DNA from: Fictibacillus nanhaiensis
GTDB taxonomy: Bacteria > Bacillota > Bacilli > Bacillales > Fictibacillaceae
Direction of reading: 5' to 3'
DNA length: 64,000 nucleotides
NCBI GenBank assembly: GCA_016401345.1
Contig: JAEACG010000001.1
Coordinates: 806,001 to 870,000, forward strand
Below the pieces are notes generated by a model that was not told where the DNA came from, ran no database searches, and saw only the letters and a list, made by a program, of their open reading frames with translations. A program made the position numbers and the translations under genes. Below, in pieces: positions 17,314-26,139 of the stretch. Each line of letters opens with the position of its first letter. Position 1 is the stretch's first letter.

Positions 17314-18075
17314 TTAACATGATTCTATATGTTCTTCGTTTATCTTAACCACTTTTACATTTGGATAATGTTTCTGAATTCGAAAAACTAAGTTCTCTAC
17401 ACCGAAGATTTCAGTATATGTGTGACTTCCAACATATAAGGAAATGCCTGCAAAATTTGCATACTGAACAGAATATAACGTTCGTTCTCCCGTAATAAAT
17501 GCATCGCAGTTCTGTTTCTTCGCATACTCAAGGAGTGCTGTATTATTTCCTGCACCAGTAAGGATACCTACTTTGTTAATCCGCCGATCGTGATTTTTCC
17601 ATGCTTTTACTGGTTCTTCCATTACATGTTCAAGTCGTTCTTTTAGTTCCAAAAAAGTAAGTGGCTCATGAAAAATGCCGATGCCTGGAAACTCTTGATT
17701 ATCCTTAAATGAGGATAAACTCGTAATCTCATCAATATCTATCCGTTCGAATAAAGCTGTACTCGTCCCAAATTCCACAAAATCAAGTGGATAATGAGTA
17801 AAGTAATGCGATATATGATGTTTCTTTAACGCATCCACACACACTTCTTTCATTCCGTAAACAAAATCCCAAGCATCGTGATGAGTGATCAATAGATCTG
17901 CTTCGCTAATATGCGCTTTCTCCACAGTCTCTGGGGTTAAATTTGTCGCATAAGCGAGTACTTTAATCTCTTTCTCAACCTTATGCGTAAAGCCGTATTC
18001 ACCCTCGTCTTCAAATTCCTTGATCCACTTTCCAAAAAGCTGTGTCATCAATATCTCGAAATCTCCAGTATTCAT
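17314..18075 (-). CDS. Nif3-like dinuclear metal-centre protein
   Basis: This 253-aa protein has the conserved metal-binding segments of the Nif3/YbgI family: LLITHHDAWDF near residue 78, GAGNNTALLEYAKKQNCDAFITGE near 170-193, and LYVGSHTYTE near 210. Family members are hexameric rings with a two-metal site; suggested roles include GTP-cyclohydrolase-like or hydrolytic activity, none firmly proven. It is the short form without the inserted domain seen in YqfO. The start at 18075 has GGAG nine bases upstream; an earlier in-frame ATG lacks a site. It is monocistronic. Confidence 0.85.
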   Translation of the reverse strand: MNTGDFEILMTQLFGKWIKEFEDEGEYGFTHKVEKEIKVLAYATNLTPETVEKAHISEADLLITHHDAWDFVYGMKEVCVDALKKHHISHYFTHYPLDFVEFGTSTALFERIDIDEITSLSSFKDNQEFPGIGIFHEPLTFLELKERLEHVMEEPVKAWKNHDRRINKVGILTGAGNNTALLEYAKKQNCDAFITGERTLYSVQYANFAGISLYVGSHTYTEIFGVENLVFRIQKHYPNVKVVKINEEHIESC

Positions 18076-18142
18076 AACGGCATCTCCAATTCTCTGTCTC
18101 AACCATTATTACATGTTTTTCCATATGATTCTATAAGAAAAG

Positions 18143-18160
18143 ACCAAGTATTTAAACTTG
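18143..18160 (-). terminator. Probable terminator of the 78-aa gene
   Basis: CCAAGT and ACTTGG form a short stem around ATTTAA. Read on the minus strand it is followed by TCTTTTCTT. The stem is short, so termination may be partial. Confidence 0.5.
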
Positions 18161-18176
18161 GCCATACCGATTGCAC

Positions 18177-18413
18177 TTATTTTGTTTCGTCCTCTAATGA
18201 ACTTTCAAGGTGCTTCATTAAATCGTAATAGTCATCTGGTCTTTGAAACTGTTCAACAGACCAATGCTGTTTAATCCACTGAGCAACTTCACTAGCACTG
18301 TTGAAGACTTCACCTGTCGTATCACTATCCCGTACTGTAAAGACCATATTGTCATAATCAACTGTAACATCACATGGAAACTTTCCGTCCTTTTTATATA
18401 GTGAATACTCCAC
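18177..18413 (-). CDS. Uncharacterised 78-aa protein
   Basis: I do not recognise this family by name. The protein is small and soluble, with an N-terminal beta-rich part (EYSLYKKDGKFPCDVTVDYDNMVFTV) and an acidic helical tail. The ATG has an AGGAGG-type site (GGAGGC) upstream in the minus strand. It is monocistronic between the Nif3 gene and a repeat element. Its composition is like that of its neighbours. Confidence 0.62.
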   Translation of the reverse strand: MEYSLYKKDGKFPCDVTVDYDNMVFTVRDSDTTGEVFNSASEVAQWIKQHWSVEQFQRPDDYYDLMKHLESSLEDETK

Positions 18414-18581
18414 CTTTCTAGCCTCCTTGTAAATTACTTTCTTACAGAAGTAATACCCACTCTCTTCATGTTTTATGACACTTCAAGGAAGAAGTTTTTA
18501 AACAAGGTATAAAACATGGCTGTAACGTTCATTCTGTTAAAGATTGCAACTATAGGTCTTTTACGATGGATTTAGCATCAT

Positions 18582-18805
18582 TCGAAAAGGCTGTTTTCGT
18601 AAGCTTTGTTGCTTTAGGAAGTGTTGATTTCCGTTCCAGGCTGCTCGCTTTCCACGGGGCAGACGCTGAGCCACATTCGTACGTTTCACTCTTAAGTGTC
18701 TCAGCTGTCCGGCTGTCCCGTAGGAGTCTCACACCTTCCACTCCAATCAATTTTCAAAGGTGACAAGGAGTTCAAAGCAACAATCTTTTAGAAAAGAGCG
18801 TTCGA
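18582..18805. repeat. Bacillaceae-type palindromic intergenic repeat (about 225 bp)
   Basis: Outer arms at 18582-18615 and 18774-18805 are imperfect inverted repeats, both carrying TTGTTGCTTT when read inwards. Inside lie a second inverted pair (TTGATTTCCGTTCC near 18624 and its complement ending CCAATCAA near 18750) and the GC-rich core CTCGCTTTCCACGGGGC ... CCCGTAGGAGTCTC. I recognise this layout as a non-coding element recurring many times in Bacillaceae genomes. It has no transposase and could move only in trans, like a MITE. It is far more GC-rich than the surroundings. An ORF crossing it is not a gene. Confidence 0.8.
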
Positions 18806-18854
18806 AAAACATAAGAATCCCTATCAATTTAATCAGGACAAGGAGTAAATGAGC

Positions 18855-19208
18855 ATGCAAAGTTTGATGATAAAAATTTTAGGTATTCCACTCGCACTTA
18901 TATTAGCCAACTTTATATTTAAAAGTGTAGATTTTGAATTTGTCCAACCTTATATTTGGATCACGGCCATATTAGCTCCTCTAGGTGTATTGCTAGAATA
19001 TATTATGGTTCCTCGCATTTCATACAGCAAGCAGCTTACAGTCGATTTTGCTTCAAGTTTTGTACTTGTCTACTTATTGGGACTTGCTTTACCTGGTGTA
19101 AGTATCACTTTGTGGGGCTCGTTTCTTATTGCCATCCTGATAACATGTATGGAGGCGATGGTTCATAAGCATTTAATCTCTGATCACTTGGACCATTCTT
19201 ATCGTTAA
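18855..19208 (+). CDS. DUF2512 (YndM-like) membrane protein
   Basis: This 117-aa protein has four hydrophobic segments and the order LGIPLALILANFIF, ILAPLGVLLEYIMVPR and VDFASSFVLVYLLG, matching the DUF2512/YndM family of Bacillus, of unknown function. The ATG at 18855 has AAGGAG nine bases upstream; the ATG two codons earlier is too close to that site. It ends at a perfect 17-bp hairpin and stands alone downstream of the repeat element. Confidence 0.78.
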   Translation: MQSLMIKILGIPLALILANFIFKSVDFEFVQPYIWITAILAPLGVLLEYIMVPRISYSKQLTVDFASSFVLVYLLGLALPGVSITLWGSFLIAILITCMEAMVHKHLISDHLDHSYR

Positions 19209-19210
19209 AC

Positions 19211-19250
19211 AAAAAAATGATCAGCACTTAACCGTGCTGATCATTTTTTT
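19211..19250. terminator. Bidirectional terminator
   Basis: A perfect 17-bp inverted repeat (19211-19227 and 19234-19250) with a six-base loop and A/T runs at both ends, between convergent genes. Confidence 0.95.
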
Positions 19251-19259
19251 GTCTTTCAT

Positions 19260-19817
19260 TTATTTTTCACAAATATATACGAAAGCTGGAGGGAAATTTT
19301 TCGCTACAAATGATATTTCAACGGTACGAAAGATGTTCTGAAATGTTCTTTTCATCTGAGTAGAATATTGAAATGCTACTAATATTCCCCCGGGCCGTAG
19401 CGACCTGTATACTTCCTCGACAATCTCGTTTTGTAATTCGCGTGTGAAATTTGCAAAAGGCAACCCTGAGAAAATCGCATCGAGTGTTTCCTCATCTTTT
19501 CCAGTACTAGATAAGATATAACGAGCATCTTCACATACGGTATTTTTAAAAAATTCAAGTTTGAGTTTTTTTCTCATCTCTTCATCTTTTTCGAATATAT
19601 AAAGCTCTGAGCCTGGCTTTAGATTGCGTATTATTTCCTTCGTTATTACACCTGTGCCTGCTCCTAATTCAGCAGCGATGTCTATATGATCCCAGCATAG
19701 AGGAGCCGTCATTCTCTTAGCTAAACTAAGAGAGCTTGGAAACAGACTCCCTACTTGTTTTGGTGATTGAAAAAACTTTTGTATAAATAAAGGGGTTCCG
19801 CCATCCACCCTCAACAC
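19260..19817 (-). CDS. SAM-dependent methyltransferase (phospholipid N-methyltransferase-like)
   Basis: This protein of about 185 aa opens with FIQKFFQSPKQVGSLFPSS, the N-terminal pattern of PmtA-type phospholipid N-methyltransferases and rRNA-dimethylase relatives. The SAM-binding motif AAELGAGTGVIT follows near residue 49 and IFEKDEEM near 75. The acceptor motif IFSGLPFANF replaces the NLPY of KsgA. I infer a class I methyltransferase acting on a lipid or small molecule. The start is uncertain: GTG at 19817 is the longest, but GTG at 19808 has a better spaced AGGTG site. It is monocistronic. Confidence 0.8.
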   Translation of the reverse strand: MLRVDGGTPLFIQKFFQSPKQVGSLFPSSLSLAKRMTAPLCWDHIDIAAELGAGTGVITKEIIRNLKPGSELYIFEKDEEMRKKLKLEFFKNTVCEDARYILSSTGKDEETLDAIFSGLPFANFTRELQNEIVEEVYRSLRPGGILVAFQYSTQMKRTFQNIFRTVEISFVAKNFPPAFVYICEK

Positions 19818-20036
19818 CTACTTTAATTCCGATTATTACAATCAATTTTATCTAGTATATTCATTAAATATAGGTTGGTGAAAATACTGGACTCTTGAAA
19901 TCTTTTTCCATTTATACCGTTTGTTCCTACATACTTCAGGGAATATTTATTTGGAAGAAATAAACGGAGCTCATCAATGTTTATCAGCTAACCTTACATG
20001 CTAAAAGAGAGTGGAAAAAATTATAATTGATAATTA

Positions 20037-20053
20037 TGTAAGGTTTTGTTACA
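20037..20053. promoter_or_regulatory. TnrA/GlnR box upstream of the amino-acid symporter
   Basis: TGTAAGGTTTTGTTACA matches the 17-bp TnrA/GlnR consensus TGTNA-N7-TNACA at every fixed position. It starts 69 bp upstream of the symporter ATG. Its left half also forms a 10-bp inverted repeat with 19990-19999. TATAAT at 20022-20027 would place the box at about +3 to +19, a repressing position, but the promoter is not certain. Confidence 0.65.
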
Positions 20054-20105
20054 TTAAAAAATGGTGTACAGCTGAGATAGACAAAAGAATAAATGAGGTG
20101 TATGT

Positions 20106-21512
20106 ATGGATTGGATTAACAATTTCATAGGAAGTGTTAACACATATTTATGGTCTTATATCCTAATTGTCATGCTAATTGGGTTAGGACTTTATTTTAC
20201 GGTCAGAACAAAATTTGTTCAGTTCCGTATGTTAGGAGAGATGATTCGCCTTTTAGGTGAAGGAGCAAGAGCTGATAAAAAAGGCGTTTCTTCATTCCAG
20301 GCTTTTTGTATCAGTACAGCTTCACGCGTAGGTACTGGTAACTTAGCTGGGGTGGCTCTCGCCATTACGGCAGGTGGACCCGGTGCAGTGTTTTGGATGT
20401 GGCTGATCGCATTAATCGGATCTGCGTCTGCATTCGTAGAAAGTACATTAGCTCAGATCTACAAAGTTAGAGATGGCGTTGCATTCCGCGGTGGACCCGC
20501 TTATTACATGGAAAAAGCATTGAATGCTCGCTGGATGGGTGTTATTTTTGCCATTTTAATTTCTATCACGTTCGGACTTGCCTTTAATTCTGTTCAATCG
20601 AATACGATAGCAAGTGCGTTTGGACAATCTTTTGATATAAAACCTGTTTATGTAAGTATTTTCTTAGCCGTTGTAACAGCAATTATCATTTTTGGTGGCA
20701 TCAAACGTATTGCGAAAGTATCTGAGATCATCGTTCCAATCATGGCAGGTCTTTATATACTCGTAGCTCTGTTTTTGATGATCACAAATATTACAGAACT
20801 TCCTGCTGTTTTTAGCATGATCTTCGAAGGTGCTTTCGGTGTAGAGGAAGTAGCTGGCGGAGCACTAGGTGCAGCGATGATGAACGGTATCAAACGTGGT
20901 CTGTTCTCAAACGAAGCGGGTATGGGTAGTGCACCGAACGCAGCAGCGACAGCTGATGTCAGCCACCCTGTCAAGCAAGGCTTAATCCAATCCCTAGGTG
21001 TTTTTGTTGATACGCTATTGATCTGTTCTTCTACTGCCTTTATCATTCTATTGTCCGGGATGTATGATTCTAAGGAAGCAGATGGCATTATTTTAACGCA
21101 AGAAGCTTTAAACACTTTACTTGGATCTTGGGGTGGCCCTTTCCTAGCGATAATCGTTATGTTGTTTGCATTCAGTTCCGTAGTTGGAAACTATTATTAC
21201 GGTGAGTCTAACATCGAGTTTATCAGTACGAACAAAGCTTGGTTGTTCATCTACCGAATAGCTGTTGTAGCTATGGTTGGTTACGGTGCAATAGCATCAC
21301 TTGATTTTGTTTGGAGTTTAGCTGACATGTTCATGGGACTTATGGCGATCATCAACTTAATTGCTATTTCACTGCTTGGAAAAATTGCCTTTGATGCACT
21401 TGGTGACTATATGAAGCAAAAGAAAAAAGGAAAAGATCCTATTTTCCGTCCGTCTAGCATCGGACTAAAAAACACAGAGGCATGGGAAGAAGATGTTTCT
21501 TCAGATAAATAA
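20106..21512 (+). CDS. Sodium:alanine/glycine symporter (AGCS family, AlsT-like)
   Basis: This 468-aa membrane protein has about eleven segments. Its AGCS signatures are SSFQAFCISTASRVGTGNLAGVA near residue 65, AFRGGPAYYMEKAL near 128, and LFSNEAGMGSAPNAAATA near 268. The family imports alanine, glycine or glutamine with Na+; B. subtilis AlsT is the nearest named type I can suggest. A perfect TnrA/GlnR box upstream points to nitrogen control. RBS: GAGGTG. It is monocistronic with a 17-bp terminator. The substrate is inferred from the family only. Confidence 0.9.
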   Translation: MDWINNFIGSVNTYLWSYILIVMLIGLGLYFTVRTKFVQFRMLGEMIRLLGEGARADKKGVSSFQAFCISTASRVGTGNLAGVALAITAGGPGAVFWMWLIALIGSASAFVESTLAQIYKVRDGVAFRGGPAYYMEKALNARWMGVIFAILISITFGLAFNSVQSNTIASAFGQSFDIKPVYVSIFLAVVTAIIIFGGIKRIAKVSEIIVPIMAGLYILVALFLMITNITELPAVFSMIFEGAFGVEEVAGGALGAAMMNGIKRGLFSNEAGMGSAPNAAATADVSHPVKQGLIQSLGVFVDTLLICSSTAFIILLSGMYDSKEADGIILTQEALNTLLGSWGGPFLAIIVMLFAFSSVVGNYYYGESNIEFISTNKAWLFIYRIAVVAMVGYGAIASLDFVWSLADMFMGLMAIINLIAISLLGKIAFDALGDYMKQKKKGKDPIFRPSSIGLKNTEAWEEDVSSDK

Positions 21513-21552
21513 AAATAAAAGAAGACTTCCTGAGTGAAGTCTTCTTTTATTT
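21513..21552 (+). terminator. Terminator of the symporter gene
   Basis: A perfect 17-bp inverted repeat (21513-21529 and 21536-21552) starting directly after the stop codon. Confidence 0.92.
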
Positions 21553-21590
21553 ATGTTAGTTTTAAAATAACTGAAGCTTGAAAAAAATAA

Positions 21591-21614
21591 AAAACTGGCA
21601 TAGAAGCCAGTTTT
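21591..21614 (-). terminator. Terminator of the FbpA-like gene
   Basis: AAAACTGGC pairs with GCCAGTTTT (21606-21614). Read on the minus strand it is followed by TTTTTTATTTTTTT. Confidence 0.88.
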
Positions 21615-21640
21615 AGTTACCATTTATCACTCATCTTATT

Positions 21641-21805
21641 TTAAGTGGCTTTTTCTTCTGCAGGCGGGGATAGTAAATCCTTTAATTGTTGTTCAAGATC
21701 CTGCAAAGAAAGCTCGTATAAATGACGTCCATCTGCTGTCTTATAAATATTATGTAACAATAGATCAGCAATTAAATTTTCTCTTTTTTGATGGTCCGCT
21801 GACAC
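21641..21805 (-). CDS. FbpA-type (Fur-regulated basic protein family) small protein
   Basis: A 54-aa ORF reads QKRENLIADLLLHNIYKT followed by DGRHLYELSLQDLE, which matches the short FbpA family in Bacillus, known from the Fur regulon where FbpA works with the sRNA FsrA in iron sparing. The start is the GTG at 21805, eight bases after GGAGG; a TTG two codons upstream is too close to that site. Its terminator follows. I could not find a Fur box upstream, so iron control is not shown by the sequence. Confidence 0.78.
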   Translation of the reverse strand: MSADHQKRENLIADLLLHNIYKTADGRHLYELSLQDLEQQLKDLLSPPAEEKAT

Positions 21806-22055
21806 GTTCAATCCCTCCTGTAAATCTCTTCAACATTTTACTTACCCTGAAATGATGGAGAAAAAACTTCCATTAATAGTTTATGTAAAAAAATGACGAA
21901 GGTGATGTAATTTTACGACCATTATCTTCCGTCAAGATTACCCGCTTTTGGTTAAAATGTCAATTGTTACAAGACAATAATTGTCGTTGTTACTGTAAAA
22001 CGATTTGTTGAATACTGGAGGGCTACATAATTGTAAAAAATAAAGGAGAGTTGTT

Positions 22056-23540
22056 ATGTTCGAAGGTGGTCTTAACGTAGATTATTTTATTTTATTACTT
22101 GCAATTTTACTGCTGCTAGGTGTGGTGACTACAAAATTTTCTTCTCGTTTTGGAGTACCCGCTCTTGTTCTATTTATTGGAATAGGGATGCTTGTTGGAA
22201 GTGACGGGCTTAATTTTATTTATTTTGATGATCCACACTTAAGTCAGCTTGTTGGAGTAATTGCTCTGATTATTATTCTATTTGAAGGTGGGCTACAGAC
22301 AAAATGGGGAAGCGTAAAACCTATCTTGACCACATCACTTTCACTCGCAACTTTTGGCGTATTCCTTACAACTGCTGTTGTAGCTGTATCTGTTAAGTTG
22401 TTATTAGATGTTAATTGGCTTGAAGCTTTTCTATTCGGATCAATCGTTGGTTCAACAGATGCTGCAGCGGTTTTCTCTGTATTAGCCGGAAAAAATGTGA
22501 AAGAAAAGCTTTCTTCAACGCTTGAAGCAGAATCTGGTTCCAATGATCCAATGGCAGTATTTTTAACGATTACCTTTATTGAACTGCTCACAAAAGATTC
22601 CACTTCAATTCTTGGACTCATTCTTTCATTCTTTTGGCAGATGGGAATGGGAGCTGTATTTGGGTATCTCTTTGGTAAACTTGCGGTTTATGCCATCAAC
22701 CGTATACGACTTGAATCAAGTGGGCTCTATCCCGTATTTGCTCTTTCGTTTGCAATCTTAACATATGGGGTCACGATGCTTGCCGGAGCAAGTGGACTGC
22801 TTGCGGTATATGTTGCGGCTGTCTTAATGGGAAATAGTCACCTTACATACAGAAACTCAATTGTACGATTTAATGAGGGTTTCGCATGGATGATGCAAAT
22901 TTTAATGTTTGCCATATTAGGTCTTCTTGTTTTTCCAAGTGAGCTGTTTCATGTTGATATCATGCTAAAAGGCTTAATAATCTCTTTTGTACTTATTGTT
23001 ATCGCACGTCCAATAGGTGTTTTTCTAAGTATGCCTACTTCTGCTTTTACAATAAATGAAAAATTATTTATCTCATGGTCCGGCCTTCGTGGCGCTGTTC
23101 CTATTGTTCTAGCGACGTTCCCACTCATTGAAGGTGTAGAGAACAGCCAATTACTCTTTAATCTTGTATTCTTCGTTGTTCTTACTTCGGCTCTCATCCA
23201 AGGATCTACTATTCCTTGGGTAGCTCAGAAATTAAAATTAACTGAAAAAGAAAAACCTACTTCTCCACATGTATTGGAACTTGTTTCAATGGGTAAAGCA
23301 AACGCAGAGATCGTAGAGTTCTTTGTACCAGAACATGCAAAAATCATTGGACAGACACTTGAAGAAATTTCATTACCAAAAGAATCGGCCGTTAGTGCTA
23401 TGATCCGTGGTGACGAATTGATCACACCAACAGGAAGAACCGAGATTCACGCTCACGATATACTTTATATTATGGCTCATAAAAGCAAACTGAAGAGTGT
23501 GACCGAATATTTATCAAAACAGAATATCGAAAAGAATTAA
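22056..23540 (+). CDS. CPA1 cation/proton antiporter with RCK_C domain (CvrA/NhaP2-like)
   Basis: This 494-aa protein has about twelve membrane segments with the CPA1 core: IIILFEGGL near residue 70, FGSIVGSTDAAAVFSVLAG near 128, SGSNDPMAVFLT near 160 (the ND ion-binding pair) and SWSGLRGAVPIVLA near 345. The C-terminal 75 residues form a TrkA-C/RCK_C domain (AKIIGQTLEEISLPK), typical of K+/H+ antiporters of the CvrA/NhaP2/CpaA type and in some cases a c-di-AMP-binding site. I infer potassium or sodium export. A 13-bp palindrome GACAATAATTGTC lies upstream at 21973-21985. No ydaO aptamer is present here. Confidence 0.87.
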   Translation: MFEGGLNVDYFILLLAILLLLGVVTTKFSSRFGVPALVLFIGIGMLVGSDGLNFIYFDDPHLSQLVGVIALIIILFEGGLQTKWGSVKPILTTSLSLATFGVFLTTAVVAVSVKLLLDVNWLEAFLFGSIVGSTDAAAVFSVLAGKNVKEKLSSTLEAESGSNDPMAVFLTITFIELLTKDSTSILGLILSFFWQMGMGAVFGYLFGKLAVYAINRIRLESSGLYPVFALSFAILTYGVTMLAGASGLLAVYVAAVLMGNSHLTYRNSIVRFNEGFAWMMQILMFAILGLLVFPSELFHVDIMLKGLIISFVLIVIARPIGVFLSMPTSAFTINEKLFISWSGLRGAVPIVLATFPLIEGVENSQLLFNLVFFVVLTSALIQGSTIPWVAQKLKLTEKEKPTSPHVLELVSMGKANAEIVEFFVPEHAKIIGQTLEEISLPKESAVSAMIRGDELITPTGRTEIHAHDILYIMAHKSKLKSVTEYLSKQNIEKN

Positions 23541-23541
23541 A

Positions 23542-23570
23542 AAAAGCCGGGGAACGTTCGCCCGGCTTTT
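23542..23570. terminator. Bidirectional terminator
   Basis: AAAAGCCGGG (23542-23551) pairs with CCCGGCTTTT (23561-23570) between convergent antiporter and channel genes. Confidence 0.92.
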
Positions 23571-23571
23571 C

Positions 23572-24417
23572 TTATGCTCCTTTTTCTACATTTACTTGAT
23601 GAGGATACGGAATCTCGATGCCGTTTGCGTCTAAAGCTTCTTTTAAAGCTTTGCGCAACTCTCTCTCGACCGCCCACTGTTCTCCGTTTATCGTCTTAGA
23701 AATAATACGTATGACAACGTCGGAGGATCCTAACATTTGAACACCTAACACGTTCGGTCCTTCGATAATGCTAGGGTTCTTTTCTTTTACTTTGTCGCAA
23801 GCATCTTGTAATACAACAAGAGCCTTATCTATATTTTCTTCGTATGCGATCCCAATATCAACGAGTGCTCGCATATTACCGCGTGTATGGTTTGCGATCG
23901 TACTGATCTCACGGTTCGGCATATAGTTTAATGTACCATCAAATGCACGTATGTGAGTCGTTCGTAAACCCACTTCTTCTACAATTCCATCAACACCGCC
24001 AATCGTTACGTAATCTCCGACCTCCATCTGTTTTTCAAGGAGGATGAAGAATCCGGTAACAACATCACTTACAAGTCCCTGTGCTCCAAAACCTATGGCT
24101 AATCCGACTACTCCAGCCCCCGCAATAAGAGTACCAATTTCAAGTCCGAACTGCTTGAATAAGATACCAGCAAAAACAAAGATTAATACGTATGAAAATA
24201 GGTTGACCACAAGCTTTTGCAACGTAATGATTCTTCCTGAAGACATCTTTCTATGTGTTGCTGCTTTATCAAACATTCGGTTGATCACACGTCTACCGAT
24301 TGAACGGATAACCAAGAACATGACGATGATCAATAAGAATTTCGCCGCCCATAAACCAGCTGCTAGCATAATCTCAGCCCAGTTTATTTTCCCCATCCAA
24401 TTTTGCCATTTTTCCAA
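23572..24417 (-). CDS. Small-conductance mechanosensitive channel (MscS family, YkuT-like)
   Basis: This 281-aa protein has three N-terminal membrane segments; the third contains the Gly/Ala-rich pore helix GTLIAGAGVVGLAIGFGAQGLVSDVVTGFF near residues 102-131. The beta domain (GDYVTIGGVDGIVEEVGLRTTHIRAFDG) and the C-terminal alpha/beta domain follow. It opens under membrane tension to release solutes. The length fits YkuT. The TTG at 24417 with GGGAGTGG upstream is preferred to an earlier ATG in the frame. It lies beside a K+/Na+ antiporter, a sensible osmotic pairing although convergent. Confidence 0.88.
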   Translation of the reverse strand: MEKWQNWMGKINWAEIMLAAGLWAAKFLLIIVMFLVIRSIGRRVINRMFDKAATHRKMSSGRIITLQKLVVNLFSYVLIFVFAGILFKQFGLEIGTLIAGAGVVGLAIGFGAQGLVSDVVTGFFILLEKQMEVGDYVTIGGVDGIVEEVGLRTTHIRAFDGTLNYMPNREISTIANHTRGNMRALVDIGIAYEENIDKALVVLQDACDKVKEKNPSIIEGPNVLGVQMLGSSDVVIRIISKTINGEQWAVERELRKALKEALDANGIEIPYPHQVNVEKGA

Positions 24418-24496
24418 AAAAACCACTCCCACTATATACAATAGAATACTCCTTATTGTACAAAGCTTCGAGTGGCTTTTCAATCTTTAACAAAAA

Positions 24497-25483
24497 CTAT
24501 CGCGCTATAACTGGAGTTCGATCAATCAGAAAGCCCATATCTTCTAACATCTTATGGTCTGTTGTTGACTCTTGCCCTCTCGTCGTCAGATAGTCACCTA
24601 CGAATATGGAGTTCGCGGCGTATAAACCGAGTGGCTGCAGACTTCTCAAGTTCACCTCACGTCCCCCTGAAATGCGAATCTCCTTTGTAGGGTTAATATA
24701 ACGAAATAATGCAAGTACCTTTAAACAGTAGCGTGGATCTAACTCGTCTGTCCCTTCTAGCGGCGTTCCATCGATCGCATGCAAGAAATTCACTGGAATA
24801 GAATCTGCGTCTAGTACGTTAAGATTTCTTGCCATATCAATAACATCTTGTTTCGTCTCTCGCATACCAACGATAACTCCTGAGCAGGGAGAGATTCCGC
24901 TTTCCTTAACGATGTTTACCGTATTCACTCGATCATCATATGTATGAGACGTTGTTATATTTTTATGATTCCGAGCTGAAGTGTTTAAGTTATGATTGTA
25001 TCGATCGACACCCGCTTCTTTTAGACGCTCTGCTTGTTCTGGTTTTAAGATTCCTAGACAAGCACATACTTTTAAGCCATATGTATCTTTGATTTCTTTG
25101 ACAGCTTCAACCACTTTATCTACATCTCGATTAGAGGGTCCGCGACCACTCGCAACGATGCAATATGTTCCAACGTTCAAGTTATAGGCTGATTCAGCAC
25201 CTCTAACCATCTCATCTTTATCCATCATTCGATAAGTTTCAATAGGTGCAGTTGAAACAATAGATTGCGAGCAATATCCACAGTTCTCTGGGCATGCGCC
25301 TGACTTTGTATTAATAATCATATTGAGTTTCACTAGATTACCATAATAATGCTTTCTGATTTGATAAGCCCCATGCAGAAGCAATAGCAAATCTTCATCT
25401 GGACAATTCAAAATATCAAGTGCCTCTTCGTTCGTAATCTCTTCACCACTCAAAACTTTTTTTGCAAGAGCATTCCATATCAT
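24497..25483 (-). CDS. bioB: Biotin synthase BioB
   Basis: This 328-aa radical-SAM enzyme inserts sulfur into dethiobiotin. The cluster-binding Cys are C64, C68 and C71 in ACPENCGYCSQS. Also seen are CACLGILK, RYNHNLNTS and CSGVIVGMRET, plus the C-terminal ISGGREVNLR with the Arg that helps bind the [2Fe-2S] cluster. It follows bioY by 15 bp and must share its transcript. No other biotin-synthesis genes are in the window. Confidence 0.96.
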   Translation of the reverse strand: MIWNALAKKVLSGEEITNEEALDILNCPDEDLLLLLHGAYQIRKHYYGNLVKLNMIINTKSGACPENCGYCSQSIVSTAPIETYRMMDKDEMVRGAESAYNLNVGTYCIVASGRGPSNRDVDKVVEAVKEIKDTYGLKVCACLGILKPEQAERLKEAGVDRYNHNLNTSARNHKNITTSHTYDDRVNTVNIVKESGISPCSGVIVGMRETKQDVIDMARNLNVLDADSIPVNFLHAIDGTPLEGTDELDPRYCLKVLALFRYINPTKEIRISGGREVNLRSLQPLGLYAANSIFVGDYLTTRGQESTTDHKMLEDMGFLIDRTPVIAR

Positions 25484-25498
25484 CTAAATTGCACTCCT

Positions 25499-26101
25499 TT
25501 ATGATGCATGTTTTGTTCGTTGAGAAATCGTCTTTTTACGTGCAAAGTTAATTCTCGGAGCTAACATACCTGCACAAATGGCTAGAATGATATCTTTAGG
25601 TAGTGGAACCATCATCCACGCCCATGCCATAGAATATGTGAAACCTTCTGGTGCATCTGCCCACATTTTATACGCCAAGAACATTAAGTTTGTCCCTACA
25701 ATGTAGTTAATCGCTGTTCCTACAAGTGTTGCTACAATATAAGAAGTTTTTCCGCCATACTTTTCAATGATCAGACCCGTAAGATATGCCACTAAAATGT
25801 ACGATAGTAAAAATCCAAAAGTCGGGCTGATCACTGTTGCAAAGCCACCTTTAAATTGAGCGAAGACAGGTGCTCCGACTAATCCGACTAATACGTATAC
25901 ACACATCGCGATGGCACCTAATCTACTTCCTAACAAGGCTCCTGCCAGAATACAAAAAAAGGTCTGCAGCGTGATCGGCACTCCCCCAACCACCATGAAA
26001 GGAAACATGGTCGTGATGTTTGCACCTATCGCCATAAGAGCGACAAACATGCCGACTAACGTAATATCGATCGTTTTCAAGCCATTTCTTTGTGCTGTCA
26101 T
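25499..26101 (-). CDS. bioY: Biotin transporter BioY (ECF S-component)
   Basis: This 200-aa protein has about six membrane segments and the BioY pattern (VPITLQTFFCILAGALLGSRLGAIAM, FKGGFATVISPTFGFLLSYI). It is the biotin-binding S-component of an ECF transporter; the energising module is not in the window. The ATG has GGAGG ten bases upstream. A TTGACG-17-TATTCT promoter precedes it, with a BirA-like operator over the -35, so repression by biotinylated BirA is likely. It is cotranscribed with bioB. Confidence 0.94.
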   Translation of the reverse strand: MTAQRNGLKTIDITLVGMFVALMAIGANITTMFPFMVVGGVPITLQTFFCILAGALLGSRLGAIAMCVYVLVGLVGAPVFAQFKGGFATVISPTFGFLLSYILVAYLTGLIIEKYGGKTSYIVATLVGTAINYIVGTNLMFLAYKMWADAPEGFTYSMAWAWMMVPLPKDIILAICAGMLAPRINFARKKTISQRTKHAS

Positions 26102-26139
26102 CTTTAATAAACCTCCAATATAAGTTCTATATACGATTT

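Noticed and set aside
18550-18763. ORFs on both strands across the palindromic repeat
   Set aside because: They arise from the GC-rich inverted-repeat element and have no ribosome site or protein-like composition.
21820-21900. Fur box upstream of the FbpA-like gene
   Set aside because: No TGATAATNATTATCA-like sequence on either strand; iron control is known for the family but not shown here.
21815-22055. c-di-AMP riboswitch before the CPA1 antiporter
   Set aside because: None of the conserved ydaO blocks (GGGGAACC, GGGGTGAA, CCGTCAGCTAAC) is present; only a 13-bp palindrome is seen.
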